From: Cryptomeria japonica
Lineage: Eukaryota > Streptophyta > Pinopsida > Cupressales > Cupressaceae
DNA: 64,000 bases
NCBI RefSeq assembly: GCF_030272615.1
Contig: NC_081414.1
Span: forward strand, 656,282,292-656,346,291
Reading direction: 5' to 3'
Part shown: piece after piece, positions 58,441 through 64,000 of the stretch
Layout of the letters: every line of letters starts with the position of its first letter
Position numbering within the stretch: position 1 is the stretch's first letter
Program-made: the position numbers and the translations under genes
Notes under the pieces: model-generated
What the model saw: the letters and a program-made list of their open reading frames with translations, nothing else
Databases searched by the model: none
Told to the model about the DNA's origin: nothing

Positions 58441-59099
58441 TGGTGTGATGGTCACTCTGGTCCTTTTAACTTTTCACACTCCTATGGGGGATCGATTCAT
58501 CTCTGTAAATAAAGCTTATCTTGAATATCGTATCTCCGTACCTACTTCCTACACATAGAAAGAGTGGGAAATAGGTTGGAAATTGGGGTTTGCCTAAGTC
58601 AAACCTCGGTTTAGGAATTGACCTTGAATGAAACGTTTCAAATAATTACATAAATAATGGAAGGAGATACCTCAGATTTGCAATGACTTATAATGATGAT
58701 TTTCTTCTTGAATGTAATCACATATGTTGTATGAAATGTCATGAACATGACAAAACCCTAATCACACACACATGATTTCATATGAATGATGTGACTTGCT
58801 CCACAATTATTGAATTAATAATATGGAGCCTTAAAGACCTCTAAAAATGATTTATGATGAACACTTCAATGCTTGAATGCTTTATTACTTGGATGTGAAG
58901 ACTTAGAATGCTGAGGTATAAATTTAAGTTGATCAAATGCCTTTATATATGATGATCTAGGTCAATTTACCAATTAGGCCAGCCTCTAATAGGCATATTG
59001 AGCCACCAAATTTATTTCTCATTGGAGAGATGGGTGACACTTCCTCCTTGAAAAATGGGCCCCAAAGAGGGGGACCTGGGCGTTGGGCACTTTGGTCCA
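58441..59099. other. No recognised feature
   Basis: Mixed composition, no gene. The end (59060-59147) is unusually GC-rich. Confidence 0.5.
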
Positions 59100-59127
59100 G
59101 GACCAAGGCACCGTGGTGTCTTGGTCC
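59100..59127. repeat. Near-perfect inverted repeat (hairpin)
   Basis: GGACCAAGGCACC and GGTGTCTTGGTCC are separated by two bases; 12 of 13 positions pair. Confidence 0.85.
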
Positions 59128-59147
59128 TCCTAACTCAAAGGGCCAAA

Positions 59148-59751
59148 ATTAAGGCCCAGGGAGGAGGACAAACCTCTAGAGAGTCATTTGGTAGGTATTT
59201 AAGGCATAAAAAGTTGGAGTTAAGGCATTGAATGGTCCCATATAGGAGATGAGGGGGATACACACTAAAGTAGGGGTACAAACATGAGGTGTAAATTGGC
59301 TTGGTGACAATTTACGATGCTACATGCACATCTTAAATATGAGATACAACATTAAAATCCTAGAATTAAGGGTTGGCCAAAATATAATAAACAATATTAC
59401 ACAAAATAAGCCACCTGAACCTAAAATACTTAGATTGGTCTATTCCAGGATTAAGGCCCAGGGAGGAGGACACACCTCTAGAGAGTCATTTGGTAGGTGT
59501 TTAAGGCATAAAAAGTTGGAGTTAAGGCATTGAATGGTCCTAGATAGGAGATGAGAGGGATACACACTAAAGTAGGGGTACAAACATGAGCTGTAAATTG
59601 TCTTGGTAACAATTTACAATGCTACGTACATATCTTAAATATGAGATACAACATTAATATCCTAGAATTAAGGGTTGGCCAAAATAGAATAAACAATATT
59701 ACACAAAATAAGCCACCTAGACCTAAAGTACTTAGATTGGTCTATTCCAGG
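59148..59751. repeat. 302-bp tandem duplication
   Basis: Copies 59148-59449 and 59450-59751 start ATTAAGGCCCAGGGAGGAGG. I count about 17 differences, roughly 5-6%, so it is much older than the 4.3-kb duplication. Confidence 0.93.
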
Positions 59752-60950
59752 AGAAAGAGGGAACCAAAACAAATCATTCGATGAATGATCCAATAATCTT
59801 CACATGCTAAAACATACTCCAAATGATGTTATAAAGAATAATGTGTCGACATAATTAACAAGTCAACCACATAACTACTTCTTATGCAAAATAATCTATG
59901 TGGATCTCCACACGCCAAGGTGAGACCCAAATAAACCTCTCAACACATCTCCCAACACATATCTAGACCAAAATAACATGATCCAATAAATTGCAATGCA
60001 ATTAACAACATATTCGGAGGGCACCAAAAGCATTCCAGACAACCTTGAATACAAGATGACACAACAACCACTAAAAGAGTATCCAAACCAACATCCATCT
60101 AGATAACCAAGGTTTGACAAAGCATATTCACTAAATAAACAATGCCTAGATTAGTAGAATTATAACCATAAGAGAGCACTCAAGTTGAAAATTATTCAAT
60201 ATATGATCAAATGAAGAATATTGCACAAAATAAAATTTGAATGCATCTACTTAAAGTGCCTTAACCATGATGAAGATAAAAAGGTCCTCATAGAATTTCA
60301 TGGGTACTATGGTATAGTTCATGGTTTTAAAAATGATATAGATCATAAAATCCATCTTTGTCAATGCGCATCAACATGCCTCCACATGTCACACATGTCA
60401 AACTAAAATAACTAGAGAATAGAATCCTATAATCCCTCTTTTAACTTGTCTATGAGGTAAGACCATTTTGCAGTTGGGGATCATATTTAAATGGTACAAT
60501 CAATCCTAATTTTTCTATAGGATATAATTCATCATCATAACAAGATACTATTGTTTTCACTAGATTGAACCAAGACCATATAAAAAATACATCTTTGAGC
60601 TAGTAATTAAGTTACTTGACGAAAATATATAGGCCAAAATTGAGATTCCTTTTACTTTGGTATGTGAAAATGACCATGCCTTTTCTTTATCTTTTTTAAT
60701 GTAATGGGAATATGATCATGAAATTATTTTAAATTTTTGTTTGAATTAATATCCACAAGGATGTTGCGATTAAGTTGTCTCAACCTTTGCAAGTACTAAC
60801 ATTGGTAATTGGATTTATTTATTTAATATTTGATTTAATTTTATGAGCCTACTAGAAAACTTCATTTGTATATGTTATTTCATCATCTTGTAGGAGTTGG
60901 CTTGTTGACTTGTCATATTATTGGGAAGGTGACATGGAATTTTTGTCTAC
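59752..60950. other. No recognised feature
   Basis: AT-rich, no gene or repeat seen. Confidence 0.5.
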
Positions 60951-61807
60951 ACATGAGGAAGTAGGTGGACCACACTTAGATGATCTTGGATTACTGATAG
61001 GTAAGTACCATGTGTCATGTAAAGCCAATTTTATGATATAATCTATGAAAAATTGTGACAACATATGATAGATTCTATAATAGAATGACCAAGTGTCAGT
61101 GGACACCCTTGGATGGAGAAGGTTGAAACCCAAGTTGGATAATGACAAGCTATATGAGAATCACATATTAATAGTTAGTTATGACATATTCTCTTATAGA
61201 AGTAGGTGCTATTTGTTATGATAATTTTAATAAGAATTATAAGATGTGTAAGATTATTTTTTATAGCTAAATATACAAAGTTTTAGGAACCCAATTTTGG
61301 AGATTTGAATGAGGAGTCAAAAGATGATGTACATGTGTCATTTGTATGTTTACATGTGGTTGGAAAATGTATCAAGTATATTTGGATGACCCCATCTTCT
61401 ATCATCATCTAGAAGATACCTGTATGGTATATAAGGTTGTCTTCTATAGAATTATGTATGTTATGCTTGGTAGGTGAAGTGTTATACTACTAGAAAAAAA
61501 TCTAGATTGTGGGTTGTTAAATTAATACTTTTGTTGAAGATGCCTAGTGCTAATATTGTATTGTAACTACCAAGTGTTTTGAAAATACAAAGTACTATAC
61601 TTTTGGAGTGTATATTTTTTCTCCTGAGAGGTTTTTCTCCATTTATATTGTGTGTTCATTGCGACATATACTATTTGCAAGCTAATTATCTCTATTGGAA
61701 TATGTTTCTCTTTATGTAATAGTTAATTTTTGTAAAGAAAATTTGCATAATCTCTCCCACTAAATTAGTGTCAGGAAGCATTTCCTATATATTTGTTTCT
61801 TTTTAGA

Positions 61808-61820
61808 TGGAATTAGAGCC
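61808..61820 (+). other. Copia-3 primer binding site, degenerate
   Basis: TGGAATTAGAGCC differs at two of 13 positions from TGGTATCAGAGCC and lies about 100 bases before gag. Confidence 0.55.
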
Positions 61821-61923
61821 TAGCCAATTTTGTTCCCACTATTGGGTATTAGGTTTTTTATACTAATATAAGTTTGAGTTAGAGATTTTTTAGAGCACTT
61901 TCAAATATTGTTGCAGGAAAAAG

Positions 61924-62423
61924 ATGGCAAGAAAGTTCAGAAAAATTAAGATGGAGAAGTCTAATGAAACTAAATTTGAACTATGGACCAGGATATTTGG
62001 GATGTAATTGATCAAAAGGATTAGGGCATCATAATTCTTTATTTAGAAGAATTTGTTCTATTAAATGTCCATGAAGAAAAGAGTGTAAAATATTTTTGGA
62101 AGAAGCTTGGAGATGTTTATCAAACTAAATCCTAGGTAAGAAAGTTATTCTTGAGAAAGAAAATGTATTCTTTGAAGATGAAAAATGGACGATCAATTAC
62201 AAATCATCTTAGCACATTCAAAATAATAATTGCTTAGATGAGACTTGCTAATAAAAATATTGATGAGGAAGATCATTGCATTCTTCTCTTATGTTGTTTT
62301 CCAGACTCATGGGACTACCTTTTTATAGAAATTGATAGTAGAACTACAAATGTAAAGATGGATGAGGAGGAGAAAAAGAAGAATAAATTAAAATCCTTCA
62401 GTTTTGAAATCATCTTAGGATGA
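61924..62423 (+). pseudogene. Copia-3 gag
   Basis: ATG 61924 opens MARKFRKIKMEKSNETKFEL. Further on KYFWKKLGDVYQTKS, a CTAG stop at 62133, then LFLRKKMYSLKMKNGRSIT, NHLSTFKIIIA and LCCFPDSWDYLFIEID follow, matching the UBN2 gag pattern (WxKLxxxYxTKS, LxxxLYSLKMKEGxSI, LLCSLPxSYD). At least four stops break it. Confidence 0.8.
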
Positions 62424-62459
62424 TAGTGAAGCCTTTGTTGCAAACTTGGAAACACATGA

Positions 62460-63100
62460 ATTAGAATATGAGTGGTTGAAAGATTTAGGTGCATCATTCC
62501 ACATGAAATCATATTAGGGCTAGTTCATGAATTATGGAGATTATGATGTTGGGAAGGTGTACCTCAGTGATTATTATCATCTAAATATTTTTTGTCGTGG
62601 AAGTGTAAATATTATATTCCTTGATGGTAGAGTGAATGGGATTGATAGTGTCTTGCATATCTTGGGTTTGTCATGTAGCATACTTTCTATAACTAAATTT
62701 AGTGATGTGGGTGTGTAGGTTATTTTCTCACAAGTGGATGTAAGATGAATATAGGGGATATGGTTTTTCTAAGGGTGTTTGAATTGACATCTTGTATAAT
62801 TTGGATACATGAATGTATGTTGTGATAGTACTTCTAAGGAGTAAAAGTAGAGGACTATATATTCTTCATCTACACTATCAATTGAGGTGTGAAGAGACAT
62901 CTTACTTCTAGATCTGATCGTCATACTTTATAGGAACCTATGGGTGCCAATGCCTTTTACATGAGACTTCTAGTGGAGGAGACATTGTTATGGCACCTAA
63001 AAATTGGTCAAATTTGTGAGAAGGGTCTAAAAACCCTAAAAAATAAATGCCTCATAAAGGGGATTGATGATTGTAATCTTAAGTTTGATTTTTGAAAACA
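62460..63100 (+). pseudogene. Copia-3 protease and gag-pre-integrase remnant
   Basis: EYEWLKDLGASFHMKSY near 62468 corresponds to the protease box (WIxDSGASxHMT), with the catalytic Asp-Ser-Gly changed to Asp-Leu-Gly. A stretch at 62527-62718 (GSVNIIFLDGRVNGIDSVLHI, shown here in part: VLHILGLSCSILSITKFSD) matches the end of the protease. The zinc-binding region near 62990-63120 is barely readable. Confidence 0.7.
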
Positions 63101-63189
63101 TTGCATTTATGGAAAGAAAAATCATGTTCAATTTTACTTTAACTCTCATAAATTTTCTGCTTTTCTAGATCAAGTTGCATTTTAATTTC

Positions 63190-63900
63190 TTTTGTCATGT
63201 TAAAGTTCCTTCAATTTCCAAAACTTTGTAGTTTGTATCATTCATCAATAAATATAGTGGAATGATATTTATTTATTGTCTCAAAAGAAAATATGAAGTC
63301 TTTAGTTTATTAAAGGAGAGTATGGCTCTTGTTGAGAATCAAAGTTATAGAAAGATTAAGTGTTTGAGAATTGACAATGGTGGTGAGTTTTATTTATAGA
63401 TTTTGACAAGTTTTGTAAGGAGCATGGGATTAAGAGGAATAAAAAAACTCCATACACCCATCAACAAAATCAAGTTATAGAGATGATGAATAGGACATTG
63501 ATAGATAGGGTTAGGAGTATTGTTAGTGGTGTTGGCCTCATTTTTTTTTGCATGAAATCTATAGCCATTTTCTATTATTTAGTAAATAGGTCTCCTATAT
63601 CAACACTTGTTGATAAAACATATATGGAGGTGTGGTCATGAAAAAAGCCTTCAATGAAATATCTTATAGTATTTGGTTGTGAATCTTATGCTCATGTTCT
63701 GAGTGAAAATAGGTCTAAGTTAGAGAACAAGGTACTGAAGTGCATCTTTATTAGTTATGGTGCTGGTGTAAACGGGCACAAGCTTTGGGATCTAGTGAGA
63801 GTTCAAGTTATCAATAGTAGTTGTGTTATTTTTAGAGAGATGAAACCTTATGCTATTGACCTATCGCTAAAGAAGAGCTTAAGTAAAACAAGGAGGTAAT
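63190..63900 (+). pseudogene. Copia-3 integrase
   Basis: The core is broken by several frameshifts; a block near 63370-63450 gives DNGGEF-like and CKEHGIKRNKKTPYTHQQNQ, followed by IEMMNRTLIDRVRSIVSG, the typical copia ending of the catalytic core. The 81-codon frame 63654-63899 continues MKYLIVFGCESYAHVLSEN and LENKVLKCIFISYGAG, the usual integrase C-terminal pattern (KxxVFGCxAYVHI, KCxFxGY). Confidence 0.8.
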
Positions 63901-64000
63901 TCAAGTTCCTTCAACCCTTAAGAAAGAAGAACTATGACCTCCTAATGGATTTGATGATGAAGAGAGCTCTAGTAGATTTAAATCTTCAAAATAAATGAAG
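63901..64000 (+). other. Copia-3 linker to the window edge
   Basis: This is the region between integrase and RT in copia elements; no domain is readable in the 100 bases available. Confidence 0.5.

Larger units (their letters stand above)
60951..64000 (+). mobile_element. Copia-3: old Ty1/copia element, 5' part, runs off the window
   Basis: In order on the plus strand there is a probable 5' LTR (left end not found; 60951 is a guess), a worn initiator-Met PBS, gag, protease remnant and integrase. The element continues past 64000, so RT and the 3' LTR are not visible. Stops and shifts are more frequent than in copia-1. Confidence 0.75.

Overview
The window looks like repeat-dominated nuclear DNA from a land plant with a large genome. 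A gymnosperm (conifer-like) is my best guess, from the AT-rich, gene-free sequence with nested, decayed LTR and LINE elements; that assignment is inference, not proof. I found no convincing host gene, tRNA, rRNA or CRISPR array. Almost everything that can be named is a retroelement, usually broken by stops and frameshifts.

Layout. 1-3812: 3' half of an L1-type LINE (LINE-A, + strand) with zinc-finger/RNase H ORF2 tail and an extra downstream ORF. 3840-21130: a second L1 (LINE-B, - strand) with ORF1 (DUF4283 plus zinc knuckle) and ORF2 (endonuclease, reverse transcriptase). LINE-B is split by a 6.65-kb non-autonomous LTR element (4427-11075, TSD ACCTG, tRNA-Asp PBS). A 4.3-kb tandem duplication (8180-12471 and 12491-16782) then copied part of both. 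21130-23150: AT-rich DNA and the tail of a Ty3/gypsy element (- strand). 23511-29733: a degenerate Ty1/copia element (- strand) with a 155-bp TTC microsatellite in pol. 30065-34524: LINE-C (- strand, same family as LINE-A), with a perfect 18-bp TSD and the same extra ORF. 36681-39060: two related LTR-like segments. 39455-41658: a young, internally deleted copia element (TSD TATTA). 42340-44826: a small TRIM-like element beside duplicated DNA. 45512-48046: a non-autonomous LTR element (TSD CAACT) carrying non-retroviral, coding-like sequence. 48-60.9 kb: mostly unassigned AT-rich DNA with local tandem duplications. About 61-64 kb: an old copia element (+ strand) running off the window.

The best leads are: (1) the extra ORF ('ORF3') conserved after RNase H in LINE-A and LINE-C; (2) the nested history at 4-21 kb, where the LINE frame reads through the LTR-element site and the tandem duplication joint carries templated filler DNA; (3) the intact 463-codon ORF of the non-autonomous LTR element and its duplicated polypurine tract; (4) the cargo in the 45.5-48.0 kb element; (5) a recurrent CTAG context for nonsense codons across unrelated elements, as expected from deamination at CHG methylation sites.
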